From positions 1,426,001 through 1,490,000 of the forward strand of contig CM072909.1 in NCBI GenBank assembly GCA_037013685.1: a stretch of 64,000 nt of DNA, in the 5' to 3' direction. Position numbers and translations under genes: made by a program. The notes beneath the pieces are model-generated. The model was not told the origin of the DNA and ran no database searches. It saw only the letters and a list, made by a program, of their open reading frames with translations. The stretch is from Acridotheres tristis. Lineage: Eukaryota; Chordata; Aves; Passeriformes; Sturnidae. Each line of letters opens with the position of its first letter. Within the stretch, counting starts at the first letter, position 1. Below, piece by piece: positions 33,401 to 48,400 of the stretch.

Positions 33401-36400
33401 AAATCCCCCCAAATCCCCAGAAAATCCCATAAATTACCCCCAAATCCCCCCAAATCCACAAAAAATCCCCAAAATCCCCCCCAATCCCCCCAAAAATCCC
33501 CCCAAAATCCCCAAATTTCCCCCAAAATCCCCCCAAAAAATCCCCGAAATCCCCCCAAAATCCCCCCCAAAATCCCCAGAAAATCCCCGAAATCCCCCCA
33601 AAATCCCCTCAATTCCCCCCAAAATCCCAAAAATCCCCCAAATCCGCCCAAAAATCCCCCCAAAAATCCCCCAAATTCCCCAAAATTCCCCCATATTCGC
33701 CCGAATCCCCCAAAAATCCCCAAAATCCCCAGAAAATCCCCCAAAATCCCCCCAAAAATCCCCCTAAAAATCCCAAAAATCCCCCCCCAAATCCCCCAAA
33801 TTCGCCCAAATCCCCCAAAAATCCTCAGAAAATCCCCCAAACCCTCCCAAAATCCCCCAAAATCCCCAGAAAATCCCCGAAATTCCCCCCCATAAATTCC
33901 CAAAATCCCCCCAAAAATCCCCCAAATTCCCCCCAAAATCCCCAAAAATCGCCCAAATCCCCCAAAAATCCCCAGAAAATCCCCGAAATTCCCCCAAAAT
34001 CCCCCAGAATCCCCCCAAGAATCCCCCAAATCCCCCAAAAATCCCCCTAAAAATCCCAAAAATCCCCCCAAAAATCTCCCAAAATCCCCCAAAATCCCCC
34101 CAAAATCGTCCATATTCGCCCGAATTTCCCAAAAATCCCCCAAATCCCCCCAAAATCCCCAGAAAATCCCCCAAAATCCCCCCAAAAATCCCCCAAATCC
34201 CCCCAAAATTCCCAAATTTCCCCCAAAAATCCCCCAAAATCCCCCAAATCCCCCCAAGAATCCCCCAAAAATCCCCCAAATTCCCCCCAAAATCCCCAGA
34301 AAATCCCCCAAATCCCCCAAAAATCCCCCTAAAAATCCCAAAAATCCCCCCAAAAATCCCCCAAATTCCCCAAAATCCCCCAAAAATCCCCCTAAAAATC
34401 CCCAAAAAATCCCCCAAATCCCCCAAAAATCCCCCAAATCCCCCCAAAATCCCCAAAAAATCCCCAAATTTCCCCCAAATATCCCCAGAAAATCCCCCAA
34501 ATCCCCCAAAAATCCCAAAAATCCCCCCAAAAGTCTCCCAAAATCCCCCCAAAATCCCCCATATTCGCCCGAATTTCCCAAAAATTCCCAAAATCCCCCC
34601 AAAAATCCCCAGAAAATCCCCAGAAAATCCCAAAAATCCCCCCAAAAATCCCCCAAATTCCCCCAAAAATCTCCCAAATTCCCCCAAATCCCCAAAAAAT
34701 CCCCAAATTTCCCCCAAATATCCCCAGAAAATCCCCCAAATCCCCCAAAAATCCCAAAAATCCCCCCAAAAGTCTCCCAAAATCCCCCCAAAATCCCCCA
34801 TATTCGCCCGAATTTCCCAAAAATTCCCAAAATCCCCCAAAAATCCCCAGAAAATCCCCAGAAAATCCCAAAAATCCCCCCAAAAATCCCCCAAATTCCC
34901 CCCCAAAATCCCAAATTTCCCCCCCAAAAATCCCGAATTCCCCCCCAAATCCCAAAATTTCCCCCCAAAATCCCAAAATTCCCACCCAAAATCCCAAATT
35001 CCCCCCAAATCCCAAATTCCCCCCCCAAAATCCCAAAATTTCCCCCCCAAAAATCCCAAATTTCCCCCCAAAATACCAATTTCCCCCCCAAAATCCCAAA
35101 TTTCCCCCCAAAATCCCAAATTTCCCCCCAAAAATCCCAAATTCCCCCCAAAATCCCAAAATTTCCCCCCAAAAAATCCCAAAAATTCCCCCAAAATCCC
35201 AAATTTCCCCCCAAAATCCCAAATTTCCCCCCCAAAAATCCCGAATTCCCCCCAAAATCCCAAAATTTCCCCCCAAAATCCCAAAATTCCCACCCAAAAT
35301 CCCAAATTCCCCCCAAAAATCCCAAATTCCCCCCCCCAAAATCCCAAATTTCCCCCCAAAAATCCCGAATTCCCCCCAAAAATCCCGAATTTCCCCCTCA
35401 CCCTTTTTCCCGTCGCTCTCGCTGAGGATTTTCCTGTTCAGGACCCCCCGGCGGGCGGGGCCGGGACCCCCCGGGGGCTCCTCGGGAATTTTGGGGCTTT
35501 GGGGAAACCCCGGGGGGCTCCGGGGACCCCCCGGCGGCTCCTCATCATCATCGTCCCTGCGGGGGGGGAGGGGGGAAAAAAATCCCAACATTCCGCGGGG
35601 GATTCTGGGAAATTCCCAAAAAAAAATTCCCCCCGAAGGTTCGGGCAAAGGAAAGAGAAAATCCCCAAAAAATTCGCCCGAAATTCCCAAAAAATTCACC
35701 CGAAATCCCCAAAAATTCACCCGAAATCCCCAAAAATTCACCCGAAATTCCCAAAAATTCACCCGAAATTCCCAAAAATTCACCCGAAATTCCCAAAAAT
35801 TCATCCGAAATCCCCAAAAAATTCACCCGAAATTCCCAAAAATTCACCCGAAATTCCCAAAAATTCACCCGAAATTCCCAAAAATTCACCCGAAATCCCC
35901 AAAAATTCACCCGAAATTCCCAAAAATTCATCCGAAATCCCCAAAAAATTCACCCGAAATCCCCAAAAAATTCGCCCGAAATCCCCAAAAATTCACCCGA
36001 AATCCCCAAAATTCACCCGAAATCCCCAAAAAATTCACCCGAAATCCCCAAAAAATTCACCCGAAATCCCAAAAATTCATCAGAAATCCCAAAAATTAAT
36101 CCAAGATCCAATAAAATTAATCGAAAATCCCACGAAATTAATCAAAAATCCCAGGAAATTAATAAAAAATTCCCGAAAAATTCACCCGAAATCCCAAAAA
36201 ATTCACCCGAAATCCCCAAAAAATTCATCAGAAATCCCAAAAAATTCATCCGAAATCCCAAAAATTCACCCGAAATTCCCAAAAATTCACCCGAAATCCC
36301 AAAAATTCACCCGAAATCCCAAAAAATTCACCCGAAATTCCCAAAAATTCACCCGAAATCCCCAAAGAATTCACCCGAAATCCCCCAAAATTCACCCGAA

Positions 36401-39400
36401 ATCCCAGAAAATTCACCCGAAATCCCAAAAATTAATCCAAGATCCAATAAAATTAATCGAAAATCATACGAAATTAATAAAAAATTCCTGGAAATTCATC
36501 CAAAATCCAACAAAATTCATCCGAAATCCCACAAAATAATCCAGAATTCCCAAAAAATTCGCCCGAAATCCCAAAAAATTCACCCGAAATTCCCAAAAAA
36601 TTCGCCCGAAATCCCAAAAAATTCACCCGAAATCCCAAAAATTCACCCGAAATCCCAAAAATTCATCTGAAATCCCAAAAATTCACCCGAAATCCCGAAA
36701 ATTCATCCAAAATCCAACAAAATTCATCCAAAATTCCAGGAAATTCATCCCAAATCCCACATATTTACCCAAAAAATCCCACAAAATTCAACCAAAATCC
36801 TAAAAAATTCCCAGGAAATTAATCCAAAATCCCAGGAAATTAATTAAAAATTCCCGAAAATTCACCAAAAATCCCCAAAAATTCATCCAAAATCCCATAA
36901 AATTCATCCAAAATCCCAGGAAATTAATAAAAAAATTCCCAGGAAATTAATCAAAAATTCCCGAAAATTCATCAACAATCCCAAAAAATTCATCCAAAAT
37001 CCCACAAAATTAATCCAAAATCCCTGGAAATTAATAAAAAATTCCCGAAAATTAATCAAAAATCCCATAAAATTAATCAAAAATTCCCGAAAATTAATCA
37101 AAAATCCCAGGAAATTAATAAAAAAATTCCCAGGAAATTAATCAAAAATTCCCGAAAATTCATCCAAAATTCCCAGGAAATTAATCAAAAATTCCCGAAA
37201 ATTAATCCAAAATAAAAAAAAAAATCCCAGGAAATCCAACCCAAAATCCCAAAAATTCCCCCGAAATTCCCCCGAAATTCCCCCAAATTTCCCCCAAATT
37301 CCCCAAAATTTCCCCAAATTTTCCCAAATTTCCCCCAAAATTCCCCCAAATTTTCCCCAAATTTTCCCAAATTTTCCCAAATGCCCCCAATTTTCCCCCC
37401 AAATTTCCCCAAATTTTCTCCCAAATTTTCCAAAATTTCCCCCAAATTTTCCCAAATTTTCCCAAATTTCCCCCAATTCTTCCCCCAAATTTCCCCAAAT
37501 TTTCCCAGATTTTCCCCCAAATTTTCCCAAATTTCTCCCAAATTTTCCCGAATTTTCCCGAATTTTCCCCCAAAATTCCCCAAATTTCCCCAAATTTTCC
37601 CGAATTTTCCCCCAAAATTCCCCCAAATTTCCCCCATTTTTTCCGAATTTTCCCGTTTTTCCCCCAAATTTCCCCAAATTCCCCCAAATTTCCCCAAATT
37701 TCCCCAAAATTTCCCAAACTTCCCCAAATTTTCCCCCAAAATTCCCCCAAATTTTCCCCAATTTTTCCGAATTTTCCCCCAAATTTCCCCCAAATTCCCC
37801 CAAATTTTCCCCAATTTTTCCGAATTTTCCCCCAAATTTCCCCAAATTTTCCCCCAAATTTTCCCAAATTTCCCCAAATTTTCCCCCAAATTTCCCCCAA
37901 ATTCCCCCAAATTTTCCCCAAATTTCCCAAAATTTTCCCAAACCAAAATTCCACCAAATTTTCCCAAATTTTCCCAAATTTTCCCAAATTTTCCCAAATT
38001 TCCCCAAATTTTTCCCCAAATTCCCCCAAATTTTCCCAAATTTTCCCAAATTTTCCCAAATTTCCCCAAATTTTTCCCCAAATTCCCCCAAATTTCCCAA
38101 AATTCCCCAAATTTCCCCCCAAAATTCCCCCAAATTTCCCCCAATTTTTCCCAATTTTCCCAAATTTTCCCGAATTTCCCCAATTTCCCGTCCCCACTCA
38201 CGTGGCCCAGGGCAGTTTGTGGCTGCGGATGGATCCGTACAGAGCCTGCGGCAAAATAAAAAAAAAATAAAAATTAAAATTAAAAAATTCGATTTTTTTC
38301 CCGATTTTTGGGGGTTTTTTGGGTGAAAATCCCGATTTTTCCCCTTTTTGGGAATTTTTTAGGGTTTTTTTGGGGGTCAAAATGGGAATTTTGGGGGTTT
38401 TTGGTGCAAAAATCTCATTTTTCCATTTTTTTTTAATTTTTATTTTTGTGGTTTTTTTCTGATTTTTTTTTCCTAAAACAATCCCAAATTTGAGGTTTTT
38501 TGGGCTGAAAAAAATTCCCATTTTTTCACCTTTTTTGGGATTTTTTAGGATTTTTTTTTGGCATCAAAATCCAAATTTTCGGGTTTTTTTTTTCCTGCAG
38601 AATCTTCATTTTTCTAGAATTTATATTTTTATTTTTATTTTTTGGATTTTTTTTTTTTAACAAAGGCAAATTGGGGTTTTTTTGTTGGTTTTTTGGGGTG
38701 AAAAAAAAATCTCTTTTTTTTCCTCTTTTTGGGAATTTTTTAGGGTTTTTTTGGGGGGTGAAAATCGGAATTTTGGGGGTTTTTTTTTGGTGCAAAATTC
38801 TCATTTTTTCCGTTTTTTTAAATTTTTATTTTCGTTTTTTTTTTAGGTTTTTTTTTCTAGGTCAATCCCAAATTGGAGTTTTTGGGGGAAAATTCCTTTT
38901 TTTCCAATTTTGGGGTATTTTTTAGGGATTTTTTTTGTCAGAATTCAAATTTTTGGAGTTTTTTTGGTGCAAAATTCTCATTTTTTAAGATTTTTATTTT
39001 TATTTTTGCTTTTTTTTTCAGATTTTTTTTTTTTTAACAACGGCAAATTTGGGATTTTTTTGTTGGTTTTTTTGGGGTGAAAATCCCATTTTTTCCCCTT
39101 TTTGGGAATTTTTTAGGGTTTTTTTGGGGGGTCAAAATCCGAATTTTGGGGGGTTTTTTGGTGCAAAAATCTCATTTTTCCATTTTTTTTTAATTTTTAT
39201 TTTTGTTTTTTTTTTTCTGATTTTTTTTTTTCCTAAAACAATCCCATATTTGAGGTTTTTTGGACTGAAAAAAATTCCCATTTTTTCACCTTTTTTTGGG
39301 ATTTTTTTAGGATTTTTTTTTGGCATCAAAATCCAAATTTTCGGGTTTTTTTTTCCCTGCAGAATCTTCATTTTTCCAGAATTTTTATTTTTATTTTCAT

Positions 39401-42400
39401 TTTTGTTCTTGCTTTTTTTTCAGATTTTTTTTTTTTAACAACGGCAAATTTGGGATTTTTTTGTTGGGTTTTTTTTTGGGGTGAAAATCCCATTTTTTCC
39501 CCTTTTTGGGAATTTTTTAGGGTTTTTTTGGGGGGTCAAAATCCGATTTTTTGGGGGTTTTTGGTGCAAAAATCTCATTTTTCCAGGTTTTTTTAATTTT
39601 TATTTTTGGGTTTTTTTTTCTGATTTTTTTTTCCTAAAACAATCCCAAATTTGAGGTTTTTGGGGCTGAAAAAAATCCCATTTTTTCACCTTTTTTGGGA
39701 TTTTTTTAGGATTTTTTTTTGGCATCAAAATCCAAATTTTCGGGTTTTTTTTTTCCTGCAGAATCTTCATTTTTCCAGAATTTTTATTTTTATTTTTATT
39801 TTTATTTTTATTTTTATTTTTATTTTTGTTTTTATTTTTATTTTTATTCTTTGGATTTTTTTTTTTTAAACAAAGGTAAATTTGGGATTTTTTTGTTGGT
39901 TTTTTGGGGTAAAAAAAAAATCTCTTTTTTTTCCCTTTTTTGGGTATTTTTTAGGTTTTTTTTGGGGGTCAAAATCCGAATTTTTGGGGGTTTTTTGGTG
40001 CAAAAATCTCATTTTTCCAGGTTTTTTAAAAATTTTTATTTTTGGGTTTTTTTCTGATTTTTTTTTCTAAAACAATCCCAAATTTGAGGTTTTTTGGGGT
40101 GAAAAAAAATCCTATTTTTTCTCCTTTTTTGGGGATTTTTTTAAAGTTTTTTTTGGGGTCAGAACCCAAATTTTGGGGTTTTTTTTTCCTGCAGAATCTT
40201 CATTTTTCCAGAATTTTTATTTTTATTTTCATTTTTATTTTCATTTTCATTTTCATTTTTATTTTCATTTTTATTTCTATTTTTATTTTTGCGCTTTTTT
40301 CAGATTTTTTTTTTTTAACAAAGGCAAATTTGGGATTTTTTTTGTTGGTTTTTTTGGGGCGAAAATCCCATTTTTTCCTCTTTTTGGGAATTTTTTAGGG
40401 TTTTTTTGGGGGGTCAAAATCCGAATTTTTGGGGTTTTTTGGGGCAAAAATCTCATTTTCCCAGGTTTTTTTAATTTTTATTTTTGGGGTTTTTTCAGAT
40501 TTATTTTTCTAGGACAATCCCAAATTTGAGGTTTTTGGGGCTGAAAAAAATTCCCATTTTTTCTCCTTTTTTGGGATTTTTTTAGGGTTTTTTTTTTTTG
40601 GCATCAAAATCCAAATTTTCGGGTCTTTTTTTTCCTGCAGAATCTTCATTTTTCCAGAATTTTTATTTTTATTTTTATTTTTGTTTTTATTTTTATTTTT
40701 TGGATTTTTTTTTTTTTTAACAAAGGTAAATTTGGGATTTTTTTGTTGGTATTTTTGGGGTGAAAATCCCATTTTTTCCCCTTTTTGGGAATTTTTTAGG
40801 GTTTTTTGGGGGGTCAAAATCCGAATTTTTGGGGGTTTTTGGTGCAAAAATCTCATTTTCCCATTTTTTTAAATTTTTCTTTTTGTTTATTTTCTGATTT
40901 TTTTTTTCCTAAGACAATCCTAAATTTGAGGATTTTTGGGGTGAAAAAAATCCCATTTTTTCCCTTTTTTGGGCTTTTTTTTGGTGATTTTTTTGGGGCT
41001 CAAAATCCAAATTTTTTTTTTAATTTTTTTCCTGCTGAATCCTCTTTTTTTGACCTTTTTCCCTTTTTTTTTTTAATTTCCACCTTTATTTTTGCAGGAC
41101 GATCCCAATTTTGACTTTTGGGGGGAAAATTCCTTTTTTTCCTCATTTAGGTAATTTTTTTTTTGTATTTTTTTGTGTCAAAATCCGAATTTTCGGGTTT
41201 TTTTCCTGCAAAATCCTCATTTTTCCAGGATTTATTTTAATTTTTATTTTTGGGTTTTTTCAGATTTTTTTCTTGGACAATCCCAAATTTGACTTTTCGG
41301 GGAAAAATTCCCATTTTTTCCCTTTTTTGTGATTTTTTTTTTGGGTTTTTTTGCGTCAAAATCCAAATTTTTTTTTATTTTTTTCCTGCCGAATCCTCAT
41401 TTTTTCACCTTTTTTTCACCTTTTTTTTTAATTTCCACCTTTATTTTCACAAGACAATCGAAATTCGGGGGTTTTTTGGGAAAAAATTCAATTTTTTCCC
41501 TTTTTTGGGTATTTTTTGGGTCAAAATCCAAATTTTTTCTTATTTTTTTCCTAACGAATCCTCATTTTTTCACCTTTTCCCTCCGGGTTTTTTTTAATTT
41601 CCACCTTTATTTTTGCAGGACAATCCCAATTTTGACTTTTCGGGGAAAAATTCCTTTTTTCCCCTTTTTTGTGATTTTTTTTGGGTTTTTTTTGCGTCAA
41701 AATCCAAATTTTTTTTTAATTTTTTCCTGCCGAATCCTCATTTTTTCACCTTTTCCCTCCGGGTTTTTTTTAATTCCCACCTTTATTTTCTCAGGACGGT
41801 CCCGATTTGGGGGATTTTGGGGATTTCTATCGATTAATTTTATTTTTTTTTAATTTTTTTCGGGTCACCTTGAGCTGGGCGCGGGGGAAGTCGCGGCCGT
41901 CCATCATCCCGCTCAGGTTGGCCACGAACTCGGAGCAGCTCATGGCCCGCCCCAAACGCTGCCAGGGGAAAAAAAACAACAGAAATGGGGAAAAATCAGA
42001 CGGAAACGGGAAAAAATGGGGAAAAAAATCAAAATTTAGCGAAAACCGCAAAAAAAACGGGGAAAAAACGTCAAAATACGACCCAAAAATCAGACAAAAA
42101 TGGGGGAAAAATAACAAAATCCATCCCAAATTCCAACCCAAATCCAACCCAACATCACCCTAAAAGACACAGAAATGGGGAAAAATCAGATGGAAACGGG
42201 AAAAAATTAAAAATATATCGAAATTCGGGAAAAAATTTGGGGAAAAAACACCAAAATCCGGCCCAAAATCATCAAAAAATGGGAAAAAAAAAACAAAATC
42301 CATCCCAAAATCCACCCAAATCCAACCCAAAATCACCCTAAAATCAACAGAAACGAGGAAAAATGAGACGGAAATGGGAAAAAATGGGACAAAAAAAATC

Positions 42401-45400
42401 AAAATTTAGCGAAAATCGGGAAAAAAACGGGGAAAAAAACATCAAAATACGACCTAAAATCATAAAAAAAAGGGGAAAAAAAATACATCCTAAAATCACC
42501 CAAATCCAGCCCAAAATCACCCTAAAAGACACAGAAATGGGGAAAAATCAGACGGAAATGGGAAAAAATGGGGAAAAAAAAATCAAAATTTAGCGAAAAC
42601 CGCAAAAAAAACGGGGAAAAAACATCAAAATACGACCCAAAATCATCAAAAAATGGGAAAAAAATAACAACATCCATCCCAAAATCCACCCAAATCCAAC
42701 CCAAAATCCACCCAAAATCAACAGAAATGGGGAAAAATGAGACGGAAATGGGAAAAAATGGGGAAAAAAAAAATCAAAATTTAGCGAAAATCGGGAAAAA
42801 AACGGGGAAAAAACATCAAAATATGACCCAAAATCATCAAAAAACGGGAAAAAAACTCAAAATCCATCCCAAAATCCACCCAAAATCCACAGGAATGGGG
42901 AAAATCAGACGGAAATGGGAAAAAATGGGGAAAAAAAATCAAAATTTAGTGAAAATCGGGAAAAAAAAACGGGGAAAAAACATCAAAATATGACCCAAAA
43001 ATCCGACAAAAATGGGGAAAAAACCCCAAAATCAGACGGGAATGGGAAAAAAAAAAATCAAAATTTCCCGAGCAGGTGGGTGGGAGATTTTGGGGGGTTT
43101 TGGGGGTGATTTTTGGGGTGATTTTGGGGATTTTTGGGGTGATTTTTGGGGTGATTTTGGGGGTTTTGGGGGTGATTTTTGGGGTGATTTTTGGGGTGAT
43201 TTGGGGGATTTTTTGGGGGTTATTTTTAGGGTTTTTTGGGTTTTACCTGTCCATAAAGGTCGGTGTGATATTTGGGATTTTTGGGGTGATTTTTGGGGTG
43301 ATTTTGGGGTTTTTTGGGGTTTTTTTGGGTTTTTCCCTGTCCGTGCAGGTCGGTGGGATTTGGGGATATTTGGGATTTTTGGGATTTATTTGGGATTTAT
43401 TTGGGATTTTTTGGGGTGATTTTTGGGGTGATTTGGGGATTTTTTGGGATGATTTTTGGGGTGATTTTGGGGATTTTTTGGGGTGATTTTTGGGGTGATT
43501 TTGGGGATTTTTGGGGTGATTTTTGGGGTGATTTTGGGATTTTTTGGGGTGATTTTTGGGGTGACTTGGGGGATTTTTTGGGGTGATTTTTGGGGTGATT
43601 TTGGGATTTTTTGGGGTGATTTTTGGGGTGATTTTGGGGATGATTTTTGGGGTGATTTTGGGGATTTTTTGGGGTGATTTTTGGGGTGATTTGGGGATTT
43701 TTTGGGGTGATTTTTGGGGTGATTTGGGGATTTTTTGGGGTGATTTTTGGGGTGATTTGGGGATTTTTTGGGGTGATTTTTGGGGTGATTTTGGGGATTT
43801 TTTGGGGTGATTTTTGGGTGATTTGGGGATTTTTTGGGGTGATTTTTGGGGTGATTTTGGGGATTTTTTGGGGTGATTTTTGGGGTGATTTGGGGATTTT
43901 TGGGGTGATTTTTGGGGTGATTTGGGGATTTTTTGGGGTGATTTTTGGGGTGATTTGGGGATTTTTTGGGGTGATTTTTGGGGTGATTTTGGGGATTTTT
44001 GGGGTGATTTTTGGGGTGATTTTGGGGATTTTTTGGGGAGGATTTTTGGAGTGATTTGGGGATTTTTTGGGGTGATTTTTGGGGTGATTTGGGGATTTTT
44101 TGGGGGTGATTTTTGGGGTGATTTGGGGATTTTTTGGGGTGATTTTTGGGGTGATTTTGGGGATTTTTTGGGGAGGATTTTTGGAGTGATTTGGGGATTT
44201 TTTGGGGTGATTTTTGGGGTGATTTGGGGATTTTTTGGGGTGATTTTTGGGGTGATTTGGGGATTTTTTGGGATGATTTTTGGGGTGATTTGGGGATTTT
44301 TTGGGGATGATTTTTGGGTGATTTGGGGATTTTTTGGGGTGATTTTTGGGGTGATTTTTGGGGATTTTTTGGGGTGATTTTTGGGGTGATTTTGGGGATT
44401 TTTTGGGGATGATTTTTGGGGTGATTTTGGGGATTGTTTGGGGTGATTTTTGGGGTGATTTGGGGATTTTTTGGGGTGATTTTGGGGTTTTTTACCTGTC
44501 CGTGCAGGTCGGTGTTGAGCAGCATCAGGGCACAGGTCAGGGTGTGAACGGAGTCTGGGGGGAGTCGGGGGGTCAGGGCACCCCAAAACCCACACAGGGA
44601 CCCCAAAAACTCCCCAGGGACCCCAAAATCCCCCAAGGGACCCCAAAACTCCCCAGGGGACCCCAAAACCCACAGAGGGATCCCAAAATCCTCAAAGGGA
44701 CCCCAAAAACCCACAAAGGGACCCCAAAATCTCCCAGGGGATCCCAAAACTCCCCAGGGGACCCCAAAATCCTCAAAGGGACCCCAAAATCCCCTAAAGG
44801 GACCCCAAAACCCCCAAAACGACCCCAAAATCCACAAAGGGACCCCAAAATCCCCTAAAGGGACCCCAAAACCCCCAAAAAGACCCCAAAACCCACAAAG
44901 GGACCCCAAAATCTTCCAGGGGACCCCGAAATCCACAGAGTGACCCCAAAACTCCCCAGGGGACCCCAAAATCCACAAAGGGACCCCAAAACTCCCAAAG
45001 GGACCCCAAAATCCTTTAAAGGGACCCCAAAATCCCCCAGGGGACCCCAAAACTGCCCAGGGCACCCCAAAAACTCACAGAGGGATCCCAAAATCCTCAA
45101 AGGGACCCCAAAACACACAGAGGGACCCCAAAAACTTCCCAGGGGACCCCAAAATCCACAAAGAGACCCCAAAATCCCCCAAAGGGACCCCAAAACCCAC
45201 AAAGGGACCCCAAAATCCTCAAAGGGACCCCGAAATCCACAGAGGGACCCCAAAATCCTTTAAAGGGACGCCGAAATCCCCCAGGGGACCCCAAAATCCC
45301 CTAAAGGGACGCCAAAACTCCCAAAGGGACCCCAAACCCACAAAGGGACCCCAAAATCCGCAAAAAGACCCCAAACCCACAAAGGGACCCCGAAATCCTC

Positions 45401-48400
45401 CAGGGGACCCCGAAATCCACAGAGGGACCCCAAAACTCCCCAGGGGATCCCAAAACCCACAAAGGGACCCCAAAATCATCAAAGGGACCCCGAAATCCTC
45501 CAGGGGACCCCAAAATCCCCTAAAGGGACCCCAAAACTCCCCAGGGGATCCCAAAACCCACAAAGGGACCCCGAAATCCTCCAGGGGACCCCGAAATCCA
45601 CAGAGGGACCCCAAAACTCCCCAGGGGACCCCAAAACCCACAAAGAGATCCCAAAATGCTCCAGGGGACCCTAAAATCTCCAAAAGGGACCCCAAAACCT
45701 CCCAGGGGATCCTAAAACCCCCCAAAGGGACCCCAAAATCCCCCTAAGGGACCCCAAAATCCCCTAAAGGGACCCCAAAACCTCCCCAGGGGGCCCCAAA
45801 AACCCCCAAAAGGAACCAAAAATCCCCCAAAGGGACCCCAAAATCCTTTAAAGGGACCCCAAAAACCCCCAAAGGGGATCCCAAAAACCCCTAAAAGAAA
45901 CCCAAAACCCACAAAAGGAATCCCAAAACCTCCCCAGGGGACCCCAAAATCCTCCAGGGGACCCCAAAACTGCCCAGGGGACCCCAAAACCCACAAAGGG
46001 ACCCCAAAATCCTCAAAGGGACCCCGAAATCCACAGAGGGACCCCAAAACCCCCTAAGAGATCCCAAAATGCTCCAGGGGACCCTAAAATCTCCAAAAGG
46101 GACCCCAAAACCACCCAGGGGACCCCAAAATCCTCCAGGGGATCCCAAAACCTTCCAGGGACCCCAAAATCCCCTAAAGGGACCCCAAAACTCCCAAAGG
46201 GACCCTAAAATCCCCCAAAGGGACCCTAAAACTGCCCAGGGGACCCCAAAACAACCCAGGGGGCTTCAAAACCCCAAAAGGGACCCCAAAATCCTTTAAA
46301 GGGACCCCAAAATCCTTCAGGGGACCCCAAACCCCCAAAGGGATCCCAAAATCCTTTAAAGGAACCCCAAAATTCCCAAAGGGACCCCAAAAACCCCTGA
46401 AAGGATCCCAAAATCCCCCAAATGGACCCCAAAATCCCCCAAAGGGAACCCAAAACCCACAAAGGGACCCTAAAATCCCCCAGAGAGACCCCAAAACCTC
46501 CCCAGGGGATCCCAAAGTCCTCAAAGGGACCCCAAAACTGCCCAGGGGACCCAGAAATCCTCCAGGGGATCCCAAACCCCCCTAAAGGGATCCCAAAATC
46601 CACAAAGGGACACCAAAATCCCCTAAAGGGACCCCAAAAGGTTTTGGGGCGTGGGGGGGGAGGGGAAACTGAGGCACGGGAGGGGACAAAGGGGTTTGGG
46701 GGTTTGGGGGGATTTGGGGTTTTAGGGTCAGTTTGGGGTGGATTTGGGGATTTGGGGTGGATTTGGGGATTTGGGGTGAGTTTGGGGGGGATTTGGGATT
46801 TTAGGGTGGGTTGGGGGTTTTAGGGTCAGTTTGGGGGGATTTGGGGATTTGGGGTGGATTTGGGGTGAGTTTGGGGTGAGTTTGGGGGGATTTGGGGTGA
46901 GTTTGGGGTGAGTTTGGGGTGAGTTTGGGGTAGGGTTGGAGATTTGGGGGGGATTTGGGGATCTGGGAGGGTTTGGGGTTTTGGGGTGAGTTTGGGGTTT
47001 TGGGGTTAAGTTTTGGGGATTTTTGGGGTCAGTTTTGGGGTTTTTAGGGTCAGTTTTGGGGTCTCACCCGCCGAGGGAAATGCTCCAGGGTTGCAGGGGT
47101 GGATTTGGGGTAATTTTGGGGTAAATTTTGGGGTAAATTTTGGGGATTTTGGGTCTCACCAGCAGAGGGAAAGGCCCCGGGGTTGCAGAGGTGGATTTGG
47201 GGTAAATTTTGGAGTAAATTTTGGGGGTTTTGGGTCTCACCAGCCGAGGGAAAGGCCCCGGGGTTGCAGGAGTGGATTTGGGGTCAGTTTGGGGTAAATT
47301 TTGGGGTAAATTTTGGGGTTTTTGGGTCTCACCAGCAGAAGGAAAGGCCCCGGGGTTGCAGGAGTGGATTTGGGGTAATTTTGGGGTAAATTTTGGGGTA
47401 AATTTTGGGGATTTTGGGTCTCACCAGCAGAGGGAAAGGCCCCGGGGTTGCAGGGGTGGATTTGGGGTAATTTTGGGGTAATTTTGGGGTAAATTTTGGG
47501 GATTTTGGGTCTCACCAGCCGAGGGAAAGGCCCCGGGGTTGCAGGAGGGGATTTGGGGTAATTTTGGGGTAAATTTTGGGGGTTTTGGGTCTCACCAGCT
47601 GAAGGAAAGGCCCCGGGGTTGCAGAGGTGGAAGCGCTGGGAGAAGTGGCTCAGAACTCGCTCCCGCTCCTGAGTCTCCCCCGACAGAACCAGAGACCCCA
47701 AAAACTGCCTGAACATAGAAAATAGATAAAATAAAATAAAAATATATTAAAACAATCCCAAAACAGCCTCAAAGAGCCCCCAAAAACTGCCTGAGGGCAC
47801 AAAAAATGTAAAATAAAATTAAAATATATTAAAAAATTATCCCAAAATAACCCCAGAGAGCGCCCAGGAACTGCCTGAGCACAGGAAAAATATAAAATAA
47901 AATAAAAAAATATCCAAAAACATCCCAAAACAGCCTCACAGAGCGCCCAGGAACTGCCTGAGGGCACAAAAAATATAAAATAAATATTAAATAGATCCAA
48001 AATTATCCAAAAACAGCCTCAAAGAGCGCCCAGGAACTGCCTGAGCACAGGAAAAATATAAAATAAAATAAAAAAATATCCAAAAATATCCCAAAACAGC
48101 CCCAAAGAGCGCCCAGGAACTGCCTGAGAGCACAAAAAATATAAAATAAAATTAAAATATATTAAAAAATTATCCCAAAATAACCCCAGAGAGCGCCCAG
48201 GAACTGCCGGAGGGCACAAAAAATATAAAAATATATATAAAAATATAAAATAAACAGCCCAAAGTATCCCAAAATAATCCCAAAGAGCGCCCAGGAACTG
48301 CCTGAGAGCAGAAAAAAAATATAAAATAAAATAAAAATATATAAAAAAATATCCCAAAACAGCCTCAAAGAGCGCCCAGGAACTGCCTGAGGGCACAAAA

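Noticed and set aside
33274..35401. 700-codon frame of [10 protein letters not shown] repeats
   Set aside because: Translation of a GGGGATTTTGGGGG minisatellite between exons. The true coding exon (35402-35556) ends at a donor before it.
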